Program-made: the position numbers and the translations under genes
Shown: positions 27,002 through 37,038 of the stretch, in pieces
Layout: each line of letters starts with the position of its first letter
Numbering within the stretch: the stretch's first letter is position 1
The notes under the pieces: model-generated
Told to the model about the DNA's origin: nothing
What the model saw: the letters and a program-made list of their open reading frames with translations, nothing else
Databases searched by the model: none
Source of the DNA: Tomitella biformata AHU 1821
GTDB taxonomy: Bacteria; Actinomycetota; Actinomycetes; Mycobacteriales; Mycobacteriaceae
Assembly (NCBI RefSeq): GCF_000524475.1
Contig: NZ_BAVQ01000084.1
Coordinates: 1 to 64,000, forward strand
Length of the DNA stretch: 64,000 bases
Direction: 5' to 3'

Positions 27002-29176
27002 TCACAGCCCGTTCGCGGCCTTGTACTCGCGGCGGCGGCGGTGCAGGATCGGCTCGGTGTAGCCGTTGGGGTCCGTGCCCTCGAGGATGAGCTCCTTCGC
27101 GGCCTCGAAGGCGATGTTGCCGTCGAAGTTGGGGGCAAGGGGCCGGTAGTCGGCGTCGCCGGCATTCTGGCGGTCCACGACGGGGGCCATGCGCTTGAGC
27201 GAGTCGACGACGAAGTCGGCGGTCACGACGCCATGGCGGATCCAGTTGGCGAGCAGCTGGCTGGAGATGCGCAGCGTCGCGCGGTCCTCCATCAGGTCGA
27301 TGTCGTTGATGTCCGGCACCTTCGAGCAGCCGACACCCGCATCGATCCAGCGCACGACGTAGCCGAGGATCGACTGGCAGGAGTTGTCGACCTCCTTGCG
27401 CTTCTCCTCGTCCGTCCAGTCGGTGGACGGGGCGAGGGGGAGCTGCAGGATGTCGTCGACGCTGGCGCGAGGGCCGGCGGCGGCGAGCTCACGCTGGCGC
27501 TCGAAGACGTCTACGCGGTGGTAGTGCGTCGCGTGCAGCGTGGCGCCAGTGGGCGAGGGCACCCACGCGGTGTTCGCGCCGTCCTTAGGCTGGCCGATCT
27601 TCTGCTCCAGCATCTCGGCCATGAGCTCGGTCATCGCCCACATGCCCTTGCCGATCTGGGCGCGGCCGGGGAGCCCGGTCGCGAGGCCGACGTCGACGTT
27701 GAAGTCCTCGTAGGAGGTCTTCCAGTGGGCCTGGTTCATCTCGGCCTTGCGGATCATCGCGCCCGCGGCGGTGGAGGTGTGGATCTCGTCGCCGGTGCGG
27801 TCAAGGAAGCCGGTGTTGATGAACACGACTCGCTCGCTGGCCTCGTTGATGCAGGCCTTGAGGTTCACCGAGGTGCGGCGCTCCTCGTCCATGATGCCGA
27901 TCTTGAGCGTGTTCTCCGGCAGGCCGAGGATCTGCTCGACGCGCTCGAACAGCTCGCGCGTGAAAGCGACCTCCTCGGGGCCGTGCTGCTTCGGCTTGAC
28001 GATGTAGATGGAGCCGGTGCGGCTGTTGCGCAGCTTGTTGTCCGTCGCCAGGCCGGGGATGGCGCCGAGGCCGGTGACCAGCGCGTCGAGGATGCCCTCG
28101 GGCTGCTCGTTGCCCTCGGTGTCGAGCACCGCCGGGTTGGTCATCAGGTGGCCGACGTTGCGCACGAACAGCAGCGAGCGCCCGTGCAGGGCGAGCTCGC
28201 CGCCGCCGATGGCGGTGTAGACGCGGTCCTCGTTGAGCTTGCGGGTGATGGTCTTGTCGCCCTTGGCGACGGACTCGGTCAGTGTGCCGGCGTTCAGGCC
28301 CAGCCAGTTGTGGTAGCCGAGCACCTTGTCCTCGGCGTCGACGGCCGCGACGGAGTCCTCGAAGTCGACGATCGTGGTGATCGCGGACTCCATCACGACA
28401 TCCTTGACTCCGGCGGCATCGGTCGAGCCGATGGGGGAGGCGGCGTCGATCTGGATCTCCAGGTGCAGGCCGTTGTTGAGCAGCAGCACCGAGGATGGGG
28501 CGGCGAGCTCGCCCAGGTAGCCGACGAGCTTGTCCGCGTCGCGCAGTCCGGTGACGGTGCCGTCAGCCAGGGTCACGGCGAGTGCGCCGTCGACGATGGC
28601 GTACTTCGTGGAGTCTGCGTGGCTGCCGGCGGCCAGCGGCGCGGCGGCGTCGAGGAACTCACGCGCCCAGGCGATGACCTTGTCGCCGCGGACCTTGTTG
28701 TAGCCCTTCCCCTTCTCGGCACCGTCAGCCTCAGAGATGGCGTTGGTGCCGTAGAGGGCGTCGTAGAGCGAGCCCCAGCGCGCGTTCGCGGCGTTGAGCG
28801 CGAAGCGAGCGTTGAGGACCGGGACGACGAGCTGCGGGCCTGCGGTCGCGCCGATCTCGGTGTCGACGTTCTCGGTGGTGGCGGCGAAGTCGGCGGGCTC
28901 GGGGACGAGGTAGCCGATCTCGGTCAGGAAGGCCTTGTATTCGGCGGCGTCCACCGGGCCGGGGGCCGCGGTGTGGAACGCCTCGATCTGGTCCGCCAGC
29001 TCCTGGCGCTTGGCGAGGAGCTCGCGGTTGCGCGGCGCGAGGTCCGTGAACAGCGCGGAAGCGCCGGTCCAGAACTTCTCGCGGTCGACGCCTGCCGCTG
29101 GCAGCGCCTCGTTGTTGATGAAATCGTAGAGAACCCGGTCCACCTGGATTCCGTCGACGGTCTCGCGATCGCTCAC
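27002..29176 (-). CDS. glcB: Malate synthase G
   Basis: A 724-residue enzyme, the usual length for isoform G, which condenses glyoxylate with acetyl-CoA to malate in the glyoxylate shunt. Core motifs are intact: [35 protein letters not shown] with the active-site Arg, and [16 protein letters not shown]. The C-terminal plug with the catalytic Asp region ([15 protein letters not shown]) is present. Start GTG 29176 follows GAGGAAG. A 19-bp palindrome (29240-29258) in its upstream region is a candidate operator. Isocitrate lyase is not in the window. Confidence 0.97.
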   Translation of the reverse strand: MSDRETVDGIQVDRVLYDFINNEALPAAGVDREKFWTGASALFTDLAPRNRELLAKRQELADQIEAFHTAAPGPVDAAEYKAFLTEIGYLVPEPADFAATTENVDTEIGATAGPQLVVPVLNARFALNAANARWGSLYDALYGTNAISEADGAEKGKGYNKVRGDKVIAWAREFLDAAAPLAAGSHADSTKYAIVDGALAVTLADGTVTGLRDADKLVGYLGELAAPSSVLLLNNGLHLEIQIDAASPIGSTDAAGVKDVVMESAITTIVDFEDSVAAVDAEDKVLGYHNWLGLNAGTLTESVAKGDKTITRKLNEDRVYTAIGGGELALHGRSLLFVRNVGHLMTNPAVLDTEGNEQPEGILDALVTGLGAIPGLATDNKLRNSRTGSIYIVKPKQHGPEEVAFTRELFERVEQILGLPENTLKIGIMDEERRTSVNLKACINEASERVVFINTGFLDRTGDEIHTSTAAGAMIRKAEMNQAHWKTSYEDFNVDVGLATGLPGRAQIGKGMWAMTELMAEMLEQKIGQPKDGANTAWVPSPTGATLHATHYHRVDVFERQRELAAAGPRASVDDILQLPLAPSTDWTDEEKRKEVDNSCQSILGYVVRWIDAGVGCSKVPDINDIDLMEDRATLRISSQLLANWIRHGVVTADFVVDSLKRMAPVVDRQNAGDADYRPLAPNFDGNIAFEAAKELILEGTDPNGYTEPILHRRRREYKAANGL

Positions 29177-29239
29177 GGTGCTTCCTCACTCTCGGGGTCG
29201 GCTAAATCCGCCCCGCCGGGCCGGAGCTCAAACGGGGAT

Positions 29240-29258
29240 GATTCCACCATGTGAAATC
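29240..29258. promoter_or_regulatory. Candidate operator palindrome upstream of glcB
   Basis: GATTCCAC-CAT-GTGAAATC is an inverted repeat with one mismatch in 8-bp arms, 64 bp before the glcB start. Size and symmetry fit IclR-family operators, and an IclR gene lies at the other end of glcB. The link between the two is inferred from position only. Confidence 0.45.
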
Positions 29259-29312
29259 TTTGATCTGTCTAGCGAAATTCTACGCGTTGGTGTGGCAACC
29301 CGCATCAGGGGT

Positions 29313-30875
29313 CTACCCCTGGGCGCGCGCCGCCTTCATCAGGTCGGCGCAGCGCTCGCCGATCATCATCGTCGTGATGTTGGGGTTGACCGTGGTCAAC
29401 TCGGGCATCACGGACGCGTCGGCCACCCTGAGGCCGCGCACGCCCTTGACCCGCAACTCGGGATCCAGCGGTGACATGGCGTCCTCCTCCGGGCCCATGC
29501 GGACCGTGCCCGACGGGTGGTACACCGTGTTGTGCGTGCGCCGGATGTACTCCTCGATCTCCGCGTCCGTCTGCACGGTGGGGCCGGGGTAGAGCTCCTC
29601 GCCGACCCAATTGCGCAGCGCGTCCTGGGCGGCGATCTCGCGGGCGAGCTTGATGCCGTGGACCATCACCCGCATGTCATGGGGATCGGTGAAGTACCGC
29701 GGGTCGACGAGGGGCTTGTCGCGGTAGTCCATGCTGCGCAGCCGGACGGTGCCCCGCGACCGGGCGTGGGTCACGTTGGGAGTGAGGCAGAAGCCGTTCT
29801 CGGTGGTGGGGTAGCCCTGCCGGGCGGTGTGCATGTCGAACGGGACCGAGCCGTAGTGGAACATCAGATCCGGCCGGTCCAGGCCCTCCTCGGTGGTGGT
29901 GAAAATGCCGATCTCCCACCACTGCGTGGACGTCGTCGGCATCGGCTGCTTCGCCGACCACTGGATGACGCCCTCGGGATGGTCCTGCAGATACGAGCCG
30001 ACGCCGCCGGAGTCGACGAGCACCTCGATGTTGTGCTCGCGGAGGTGGGCGGTGGGGCCGATCCCGGAGAGCATCAACAGCTTGGGCGAGTCGATGACGC
30101 CGGCGGAGACGACGACTTCGCGGGTGGCGTGGATGGTGCGGGTGTGGATCAGGTCGGCGTCGAGGACGTCGACGCCGGTGCAGCGCTTGTCCGCGTCGAA
30201 GTTGAGTTTCTTCGCGCGGAGACCGGTGAGCAACGTGAAGTTCTCGCGCCCCAGGATCGGGTGCACGTAGGACACGGAGGAGGACGCCCGGACGCCGTCC
30301 TCGCGGGCGTTGATCTGGAAGAAATTGGCCCCGTTCACGACGGTCTCGCCGGTGTTGAACCTCGCCCGGGGGATGCCAGCCTGCTCGCACGCGTCCAGCA
30401 GGGCGACACCGCATGGGTCCACGGGCGGCACGGTGCGGATCCGGACCGGACCATCGTGGCCGTGCAGCGGGCCCTCCTCCGAGTTGTTCTCCAGCCGGGT
30501 GAGCAGGGGGAACGTGTTCGCGGACTCCCAACCGCGCGCCCCGAACTTCGCGGACCACTCGTCGAGGTCCTCCCGCGGGGGCCAGAACGCGATGCACGAG
30601 TTGTGGGAGGAGCAGCCGCCGAGGACCTTGGCGCGGGCATGCCGCATGAACGAGTTGCCGTGCGCCTGGGGCTCGATCGGGTAGTCCCAGTCATAGCCGG
30701 ACTCCAACAGCGCCATCCAACGGTCCAACTGCAGGATCGCGTCGTCCCCCACATCGCTGGCGCCGGCCTCCACCAGCGCCACCGTCACCTCGGGGTCCTC
30801 GCTGAGTCGGGCGGCGACTACCGCGCCCGCCGATCCGCCACCGACAACCACATAGTCAAAACGGTCTTCGCTCAT
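29313..30875 (-). CDS. betA: Choline dehydrogenase (GMC oxidoreductase)
   Basis: About 520 residues. GMC-family flavoenzyme that oxidises choline to betaine aldehyde. The N-terminal FAD motif VVVGGGSAGAVVAARL, the loop KVLGGCSSHNSCIAFWPPREDLDEW, and the GMC signature 2 around VVVSAGVIDSPKLLMLSGIG are visible; the active-site histidine is in NTVYHPSGTVRMG and the final motif is NPNITTMMIGERCAD. ATG 30875 lies 11 bp after the betB stop with AAAGG upstream. A longer reading from 31115 only overlaps betB. Choline specificity rests on the betT-betB context. Confidence 0.9.
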   Translation of the reverse strand: MSEDRFDYVVVGGGSAGAVVAARLSEDPEVTVALVEAGASDVGDDAILQLDRWMALLESGYDWDYPIEPQAHGNSFMRHARAKVLGGCSSHNSCIAFWPPREDLDEWSAKFGARGWESANTFPLLTRLENNSEEGPLHGHDGPVRIRTVPPVDPCGVALLDACEQAGIPRARFNTGETVVNGANFFQINAREDGVRASSSVSYVHPILGRENFTLLTGLRAKKLNFDADKRCTGVDVLDADLIHTRTIHATREVVVSAGVIDSPKLLMLSGIGPTAHLREHNIEVLVDSGGVGSYLQDHPEGVIQWSAKQPMPTTSTQWWEIGIFTTTEEGLDRPDLMFHYGSVPFDMHTARQGYPTTENGFCLTPNVTHARSRGTVRLRSMDYRDKPLVDPRYFTDPHDMRVMVHGIKLAREIAAQDALRNWVGEELYPGPTVQTDAEIEEYIRRTHNTVYHPSGTVRMGPEEDAMSPLDPELRVKGVRGLRVADASVMPELTTVNPNITTMMIGERCADLMKAARAQG

Positions 30876-30886
30876 GTCCTGGCCTT

Positions 30887-32365
30887 TCAGTGTTCGGGGA
30901 ACCAGCCGGTCACGGCCGGGGTGAGGTTTTGGTAGATGTGCTTGGCCTCCTGGTATTCGGCGAGTCCGGTGGGGCCGAGTTCGCGCCCGACGCCGGAGAG
31001 GCCGAATCCGCCCCACTCCGCCTGCGGCAGATACGGGTGGAAGTCGTTGATCCAGATGGTGCCGTGGCGCAGGCGGCCCGCGACGCGCTGCCCCTTGCCC
31101 GCGTCCTGGGTCCACACGCCGCCCGCAAGGCCATAGCGGGTGTCGTTGCCGATCGCGACGGCCTCGTCCTCGGTGGTGAACGACTCGACAGTCACGACCG
31201 GGCCGAACGCCTCCTCCACGACGATCGACATGCCGGAGCGGGCGTTGTCCAGGACGGTGGGCTCGTAGTAGTAGCCGCTCTCGAGGTCACCGGCGCCGAA
31301 CGCGCCACCGCAGCGCAGCACCGCGCCCTCCGCGATGCCGTCCTGCACGTACTTGTGCACCTTGTCCCGGTGCGCGGCGGAGATCAGTGGTCCCGTCTCG
31401 GCGTCCGTGTCGAAGGGGCCGCCGAGGCGGATCTTCTTGGCCCGGCGCACCAACTCGTCGACGAAGCGGTCCCGGATGGATTCCTCGACGATGAGGCGGG
31501 CGCCGGCCGAGCAAACCTGACCGGAGTGCACGAACGCGCCGTTGAGGGCGTTGTCGAGGGCCGCGTCGAAGTCGGCGTCGGCGAAGATGATGTTGGGGTT
31601 CTTGCCACCGAGCTCGAGCGCCACCTTCTTGACCGTGCCGGCGGCGGACGCGGCGATGACCTTCCCCGTCTCCAGTCCGCCGGTGAAGGACACCAGGTCG
31701 ACGTCCGGATGCCCGGACAGCGGCGCGCCGACCTCCGCGCCGGCGCCCAGGACCAGGTTGCCCACCCCGGCGGGCAGGTCCAGCGAGTGCAGCACGTCCA
31801 TCAGCAGCATGGCCGTGTGCGGGCTGAGCTCGCTGGGCTTGAGGACGAAGGTGTTGCCGGCGGCCAGCGCCGGCGCGACCTTCCACGCCACCTGCAGCAG
31901 CGGGTAGTTCCAGGGCCCGATCAGCCCGCACACCCCGATGGGCTCGTAGACGATGCGGCTGACGACGTTCGGGTCGCCGGCGTCCACGATGCGGCCCGCG
32001 TCCTGCCCGGCGAGCTTGCCGAAGTAGTCGAAGCAGTTCGCGATGTCCTCCATGTCGATCTCGCTCTCGACGAGGCGCTTCCCCGTGTCGAGGGTCTCGG
32101 CGCGGGCGAACTCCGCCTTGCGGGCGCGGATCTCGCGGGCCACGGCGAGCAGCAGGTCGCCGCGCTGGGAGGTGGGGACCGCGCGCCATGGTCCGTCGTC
32201 GAATGCCCGCCGGGCCGCGGCGATGGCGGCCTCTGCGTCGGCGCTGGTGCCCTCGGACACCGTCGCGACGAAGCTGCCGTCGGCGGGGCAGTGGATGTCG
32301 CGGGTGTTCCCGGAGCTGGACGGGACCCATCGGCCATCGATGAACATGCTGGCTGGTGCAGTCAT
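30887..32365 (-). CDS. betB: Betaine aldehyde dehydrogenase
   Basis: A 492-residue NAD(P)+-dependent aldehyde dehydrogenase, which converts betaine aldehyde to glycine betaine. Cofactor motif FTGG (SFTGGLETGKVIAA), general base Glu in LELGGKNPN (near residue 255) and catalytic Cys in SGQVCSAGARL (near 289) are intact. The PWNYPLLQVAWKVAPALAAGN block is typical of BetB-like ALDHs. It lies 9 bp after betT and 11 bp before betA, so the three genes form an osmoprotectant operon. Confidence 0.92.
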   Translation of the reverse strand: MTAPASMFIDGRWVPSSSGNTRDIHCPADGSFVATVSEGTSADAEAAIAAARRAFDDGPWRAVPTSQRGDLLLAVAREIRARKAEFARAETLDTGKRLVESEIDMEDIANCFDYFGKLAGQDAGRIVDAGDPNVVSRIVYEPIGVCGLIGPWNYPLLQVAWKVAPALAAGNTFVLKPSELSPHTAMLLMDVLHSLDLPAGVGNLVLGAGAEVGAPLSGHPDVDLVSFTGGLETGKVIAASAAGTVKKVALELGGKNPNIIFADADFDAALDNALNGAFVHSGQVCSAGARLIVEESIRDRFVDELVRRAKKIRLGGPFDTDAETGPLISAAHRDKVHKYVQDGIAEGAVLRCGGAFGAGDLESGYYYEPTVLDNARSGMSIVVEEAFGPVVTVESFTTEDEAVAIGNDTRYGLAGGVWTQDAGKGQRVAGRLRHGTIWINDFHPYLPQAEWGGFGLSGVGRELGPTGLAEYQEAKHIYQNLTPAVTGWFPEH

Positions 32366-32374
32366 TGCTATTCC

Positions 32375-34510
32375 TTACGTGTCGTCGGAGACGATGTCCG
32401 GCGTGCCGGTCTCCTGCGGGTGGCTGGGTTCGGTGTCGGATCGCTGCAGGTGCAGGAAGTGCAGGTGCCGCTCGTATTGGTCCAGCACATCCCCGATTAT
32501 CTGGTCCTTCGTGTAGCCCGTGACGTTGTAGCCCTGGCTGCCCTCGTTCAGATATACCTCCACGCGGAAATACGTGTCGGTGCCGCGCTGCGAGCGGGTG
32601 GCGAACGCCGGCATCGGCGCCTCGGTGGGCCAGATCTTGTAGGTGAACCTCTGCTGCTCGCCGAAGGGCACGGTCAGGTGTAGATAGGCCATCCCGCTCT
32701 CCTCAATGACGCCCTCGACGTACTCGGCCTCCCCGCCGGTGCCGCGGATCTCTGCGGACACGTCCCGGAGCGCGGGAGCGCAGACCTCCGCGAGGAAGCG
32801 CTCGGTGTGGGCGCGGCCGGGATACAGGGCGAGCCGCTGCAATCGCTGGCGCCAATTGCGCGTCGTGCCGCGGGCCTCGCTGCCGGTGCGGCTGGACAGC
32901 GAGGCCGCCAGTCCGCCCCGGAAGCTCTGGACCTTGAACGATTCCTGCCGCAGGGATTTATACAGCCCGAACATGACCAGGAACATCACGAACGAGAACG
33001 GGAGGCCCATGATGATCGTGGCGTTCTGCAGAGTCGGGACACCGCCGACGATGAGCATCGACAGGGTGAGCAGGCCGATGGCCGCCGACCAGAAGATCCG
33101 CAACCACGGGGCCGCGTCGGTCATGGGTGTTTTCAACTTCGAGGTGAAGTTCGCCATGACAAGCGAACCGGAGTCCGCGGACGTGACGTAGAACAGCAGC
33201 CCCGTGATCGTCGCGATGCCCGCGGTCACCGGCACCCACGGGTATTGGTCGAGCAGGGAATAGAACCCGGTCTCGGGAGCATTCATCGCGGACTCGCCGA
33301 ACTCCGTGTTGCCGTTCATCACCACCTTTAGGGCGCTGTTGCCGAAGATCGAGATCCACACCAGGATGAACAGGAACGGGATGATCATCGTGCCGGCCAC
33401 GAACTGGCGGATGGTGCGGCCGCGGGAGATCCGCGCGAGGAACAGCCCGACGAACGGCGCCCACGCGATCCACCAGGCCCAGAAGAACAACGTCCACGCG
33501 TTGAGCCAGGCGGTGGGGCGGTCGAAGGCGAAGGTGTCGAGGGTCATGCCGGGGAAGCGGCTGATGTAGTCGCCAACATTGAGCACGATCGCGTTGAGCA
33601 GGAACACTGTGTCCCCGGCGAACAGGATGAACAGCATCAGCAGAATCGCCAGTATGACGTTCAGCTCGGAGAGTCTGCGGATGCCCTTGTCCACCCCGGA
33701 GACCACGGAGGCGGTCGCCATGAACACCGCCACCGCGATGAGCGCGATCTGGGTGGCCGTGCCCTGGGCGATGCCGAACATGAAGTTCAGGCCGTAGTTG
33801 AGCTGCACCACGCCGATGCCGAGGGAGGTGGCGATCCCGAAGATCGTGCCGAGCACCGCGGCGGTGTCCACGGCGTCGCCGATGCGGCCGTTGATCCGCT
33901 TGCCGATCACCGGGTAGAGGGCGGAGCGGATGGTCAGGGGCAGGTTCCGGCGGAACGCGAAGTACGCGAGCGCCACGCCCATCAGGGCGTACATGGCCCA
34001 CCCGGTGATGCCGTAGTGGAACAAAGTCCAGGTCACCGCCTGGCGGGCCGCGGCGTGTGTCTCGCCGGCGCCCTCTGGCGGCTGCAGGTACTGCGTCACA
34101 GGCTCCGCGACGGAGAAGAACATTAGGTCGATGCCGATCCCGGCGGCGAACAGCATCGAGCCCCAGGTGAACAGGCTGTACTCGGGTTTGGACTCCTCGG
34201 GTCCGAGTCGGATCTTGCCGAAGCTCGAGGACGCGATGAAGACGATGAACACCAGGAATATGGTCGCGGCGAGGAAGTAGTACCAGCCGAAGCCGTTGGA
34301 GATCCAGCTGACGACGGTGCCGATGACCTCCTCGGCCATGGTGGGGGCAGCCATCGCCCAGATCGCCAGCGCCAGGATTATCGACGACGAGGTGAAGAAG
34401 ACGGTCTTGTTCAGGACCGCGGGGTGAGCGTCGTTCGGAGGTGGATCGCCGGATTGGTCAGCATCGGAGAGCGGATTGTTAGCACGGCGGAAAAATCCTG
34501 GACGTGACAT
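32375..34510 (-). CDS. betT: BCCT-family choline/betaine transporter BetT
   Basis: About 711 residues. Secondary transporter with 12 membrane helices; the BCCT signature region NAWTLFFWAWWIAWAPFVGL is near residue 340. A cytoplasmic C-terminal domain of about 170 residues (ALYPGRAHTERF to the end) is typical of BetT-type, osmotically regulated members rather than short BetP-type ones. I start it at ATG 34510 (SRPGFFRRAN), because the sequence upstream overlaps dapF on the other strand and has no membrane-protein character. It imports choline for betB and betA. No betI repressor is adjacent. Confidence 0.9.
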   Translation of the reverse strand: MSRPGFFRRANNPLSDADQSGDPPPNDAHPAVLNKTVFFTSSSIILALAIWAMAAPTMAEEVIGTVVSWISNGFGWYYFLAATIFLVFIVFIASSSFGKIRLGPEESKPEYSLFTWGSMLFAAGIGIDLMFFSVAEPVTQYLQPPEGAGETHAAARQAVTWTLFHYGITGWAMYALMGVALAYFAFRRNLPLTIRSALYPVIGKRINGRIGDAVDTAAVLGTIFGIATSLGIGVVQLNYGLNFMFGIAQGTATQIALIAVAVFMATASVVSGVDKGIRRLSELNVILAILLMLFILFAGDTVFLLNAIVLNVGDYISRFPGMTLDTFAFDRPTAWLNAWTLFFWAWWIAWAPFVGLFLARISRGRTIRQFVAGTMIIPFLFILVWISIFGNSALKVVMNGNTEFGESAMNAPETGFYSLLDQYPWVPVTAGIATITGLLFYVTSADSGSLVMANFTSKLKTPMTDAAPWLRIFWSAAIGLLTLSMLIVGGVPTLQNATIIMGLPFSFVMFLVMFGLYKSLRQESFKVQSFRGGLAASLSSRTGSEARGTTRNWRQRLQRLALYPGRAHTERFLAEVCAPALRDVSAEIRGTGGEAEYVEGVIEESGMAYLHLTVPFGEQQRFTYKIWPTEAPMPAFATRSQRGTDTYFRVEVYLNEGSQGYNVTGYTKDQIIGDVLDQYERHLHFLHLQRSDTEPSHPQETGTPDIVSDDT

Positions 34511-34551
34511 ACGCCTGAACGCTACACGCCAAACTGGCCGGATCTGGGCCG

Positions 34552-34570
34552 AATTGCTGAGCTCGCAATT
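34552..34570. promoter_or_regulatory. Inverted repeat in the betT-dapF intergenic region
   Basis: AATTGC (34552-34557) and GCAATT (34565-34570) are a perfect inverted repeat with a 7-nt spacer; adding the next three bases on each side gives 9-bp arms with one mismatch. It is 41 bp upstream of the betT start and 66 bp upstream of dapF. It could be an operator for a TetR-type regulator of betTBA. Assignment is speculative. Confidence 0.4.
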
Positions 34571-34636
34571 GGGTCTGAAGCCTGACAACAGGCAGTGGAA
34601 ACTAGGGTGGCCGACCACGGCAATTACACTGGTCGG

Positions 34637-35506
34637 ATGGACTTCTGCAAGGGGCACGGCACCGAGAACGACTTCATCGTGCTGCCCGATTTGGCCGCGC
34701 GGATCGAGCTGTCCACAGACCGTGTGGCCCGGCTGTGCGACCGCCAGCGGGGCCTGGGGGCCGACGGCGTGCTGCGGGTCGCGCGGGCCGGGGCGTTGGT
34801 CACGGCCGGCGCCGTGCCGTCGGACGCGGTGCGCGGATTCGACGCGGACGACTGGTTTATGGACTACCGCAACGCCGATGGCTCCATCGCCGAGATGTGC
34901 GGGAACGGCGTGCGGGTGTTCGCGCACTATCTGCGCGCGTCGGGCATGGAGGAGCGCGATGAGTTCGTAGTGGGCTCACGGGCCGGGGCGCGGTCCGTCG
35001 TCGTGCACTCCGCCGGGCCGGTCCATGGCGACGTGACCGTGGACATGGGGCCGGTCGCGGAGTTGGGCGCCTCGCGGGCCGTCGTCGGCGGCCGCGAGAT
35101 CGAGGGCCTCGGCATCGACGTGGGCAATCCGCACCTGGCCTGTGTGGTGGACGGTGGCGCGGCGACGTTGGCCGGCTGGGACCTGACCGGGCTGCCGGAG
35201 TTCGACACGGCGCTGTTCCCCCGAGGGGTCAACGTGGAGATTGTCACGAGGCTCGATGGCGGACGAGGCGTGGACATGCGGGTGCACGAGCGCGGGGTGG
35301 GGGAGACCCGGTCCTGTGGCACGGGCACCGTCGCCGCCGCCTATGCGGCGCTGCGGTGCGAGGGGTTGGCGAGCGGCGAGGTGGAGGTGCGCGTGCCTGG
35401 CGGCCGCGTCCGGGTGCGGATCGGCGACGACACCACCTATCTGCGGGGGCCGTCGGCCCTGGTGGCCCGCGGTCAGATCGACGACGACTGGTGGACGGGC
35501 AGATAG
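34637..35506 (+). CDS. dapF: Diaminopimelate epimerase
   Basis: About 289 residues. Converts LL- to meso-diaminopimelate for lysine and peptidoglycan synthesis. The two catalytic cysteines are in [13 protein letters not shown] (near residue 87) and [13 protein letters not shown] (near 226). The N-terminus [16 protein letters not shown] is typical of mycobacterial DapF. ATG 34637 lacks a ribosome site but has TACACT (34625-34630) 6 nt upstream, fitting a leaderless mRNA; a longer frame from 34595 is not supported by similarity. hflX follows 46 bp later, as in mycobacteria. Confidence 0.96.
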   Translation: MDFCKGHGTENDFIVLPDLAARIELSTDRVARLCDRQRGLGADGVLRVARAGALVTAGAVPSDAVRGFDADDWFMDYRNADGSIAEMCGNGVRVFAHYLRASGMEERDEFVVGSRAGARSVVVHSAGPVHGDVTVDMGPVAELGASRAVVGGREIEGLGIDVGNPHLACVVDGGAATLAGWDLTGLPEFDTALFPRGVNVEIVTRLDGGRGVDMRVHERGVGETRSCGTGTVAAAYAALRCEGLASGEVEVRVPGGRVRVRIGDDTTYLRGPSALVARGQIDDDWWTGR

Positions 35507-35552
35507 GTAGGGCAGGTGTGCGAGCGCGGATATCGTGGGAGACTAGAGGTGT

Positions 35553-37037
35553 ATGACGAAATCACATGAGGCTGATGACCTGAATATCATTGAGGACCCC
35601 GACGCAGGCCAAACCGGCGCAGACAGGGCTGAGCCCACCTCCGGCGAGATGGCCCTGCAGGAACGCGCCTCGCTGCGCCGCGTCGCCGGGCTGTCCACCG
35701 AGCTGACCGATGTCACCGAGGTGGAGCAGCGCCAGCTGCGCCTGGAGCGGGTCGTCCTGGTCGGAGTGTGGACCAGCGGCACCGCCGAGCAGGCCGAGAT
35801 CAGCATGGCCGAACTGGCCGCGCTGGCGGAGACCGCCGGTTCCACCGTGCTCGACGCGCTGATCCAGCGCCGGGACAAGCCCGACCCCGCGACCTACATC
35901 GGCTCCGGCAAGGCGCAGGAATTGCGGGAGGTGGTCCTTGCCACCGGCGCGGACACCGTCATCTGCGACGGCCAGCTCAGCCCGGCGCAGCTCAACACCC
36001 TGGAGAAGGTCGTCAAGGTCAAGGTCGTCGACCGCACGGCGCTGATCCTCGACATCTTCGCCCAGCACGCGTCCTCCCGCGAGGGCAAGGCGCAGGTCGA
36101 GTTCGCGCAGATGCAGTACATGCTGCCGCGGCTGCGCGGCTGGGGCGAGTCGCTGTCACGGCAGGGCGGCGGCGCGGGCGGCTCCGGCGGCGGCGTGGGC
36201 ACCCGTGGCCCGGGCGAGACGAAGATCGAGACCGACCGTCGCCGGATCCGTGACCGCATGGCGAAGCTGCGGGGCGAGATCAAGGAGATGAAGAAGTCGC
36301 GTGACACCAAGCGGGGTCAGCGGCTGCGCACCGGCGTGCCATCGGTGGTCATCGTCGGCTACACGAACGCGGGCAAGTCCAGCGTGCTCAATGCGTTGAC
36401 CGGCTCGGGCGTGCTGGTGGAGAACGCGCTGTTCGCCACTCTCGATCCCACCACGAGGCGCACCGAGTTCGACGACGGCCGCGAGCTGGTCCTCACCGAC
36501 ACCGTCGGCTTCGTCCGCCACCTGCCCACGCAGTTGGTCGAGGCGTTCCGCTCGACGCTGGAGGAGGTTGCCAGTGCGGACCTGTTGCTGCACGTGGTCG
36601 ACGGCGCCGATCCCGCGCCGATTGAGCAGATCAAGGCCGTCAACGACGTCATCGCGGAGGTGCTGCGGGAGAACGAGGCCGACGCGCCGCCGGAGCTGCT
36701 GGTCGTGAACAAGATCGATGTCGCGGACCCGGTGATGCTCACCCAGCTCCGGGGCGTCCTGCGCAACGCCTCCTTCATCTCCGCCCACACCGGCGAGGGG
36801 ATGGACGAGCTGCGCACGCGGCTCGGCGAGATGCTGCCGAGCCCCGAGGTCGAGATCACCGCGCTGGTCCCATACTCGCGCGGAGACCTCATGGCACAGG
36901 TGCACAGCGACGGCACCATTCTGGAGTCGACGCACGAGGAGACCGGCACACTGATCGTGGCGAAGGTACCCAGCAGCCTGGCGACGACACTCGCGGATTT
37001 CGCACCAGCGCCGGTGCGTGACGCCGACCCCGCTTGA
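35553..37037 (+). CDS. hflX: Ribosome-splitting GTPase HflX
   Basis: A 494-residue GTPase that rescues stalled or heat-damaged 70S ribosomes. It has the N-terminal HflX domain, the Gly-rich linker (RQGGGAGGSGGGVGTRGPGETK), then G1 GYTNAGKSS, G2 with Thr in TLDPTTRR, G3 DTVGFVRHLP and G4 NKID. The N-terminal 50 residues are variable and acidic. In mycobacteria HflX has been tied to macrolide-lincosamide tolerance. The stop lies one base before the ATG of the next gene, so they may be coupled. Confidence 0.95.
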   Translation: MTKSHEADDLNIIEDPDAGQTGADRAEPTSGEMALQERASLRRVAGLSTELTDVTEVEQRQLRLERVVLVGVWTSGTAEQAEISMAELAALAETAGSTVLDALIQRRDKPDPATYIGSGKAQELREVVLATGADTVICDGQLSPAQLNTLEKVVKVKVVDRTALILDIFAQHASSREGKAQVEFAQMQYMLPRLRGWGESLSRQGGGAGGSGGGVGTRGPGETKIETDRRRIRDRMAKLRGEIKEMKKSRDTKRGQRLRTGVPSVVIVGYTNAGKSSVLNALTGSGVLVENALFATLDPTTRRTEFDDGRELVLTDTVGFVRHLPTQLVEAFRSTLEEVASADLLLHVVDGADPAPIEQIKAVNDVIAEVLRENEADAPPELLVVNKIDVADPVMLTQLRGVLRNASFISAHTGEGMDELRTRLGEMLPSPEVEITALVPYSRGDLMAQVHSDGTILESTHEETGTLIVAKVPSSLATTLADFAPAPVRDADPA

Positions 37038-37038
37038 G

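Noticed and set aside
27041-29254. 737-codon open frame antisense to malate synthase
   Set aside because: Opposite glcB, which is certain. Composition (Val/Gly/Asp/Arg-rich, repeated LxVxD) is that of a mirrored GC-rich frame; no family resemblance.
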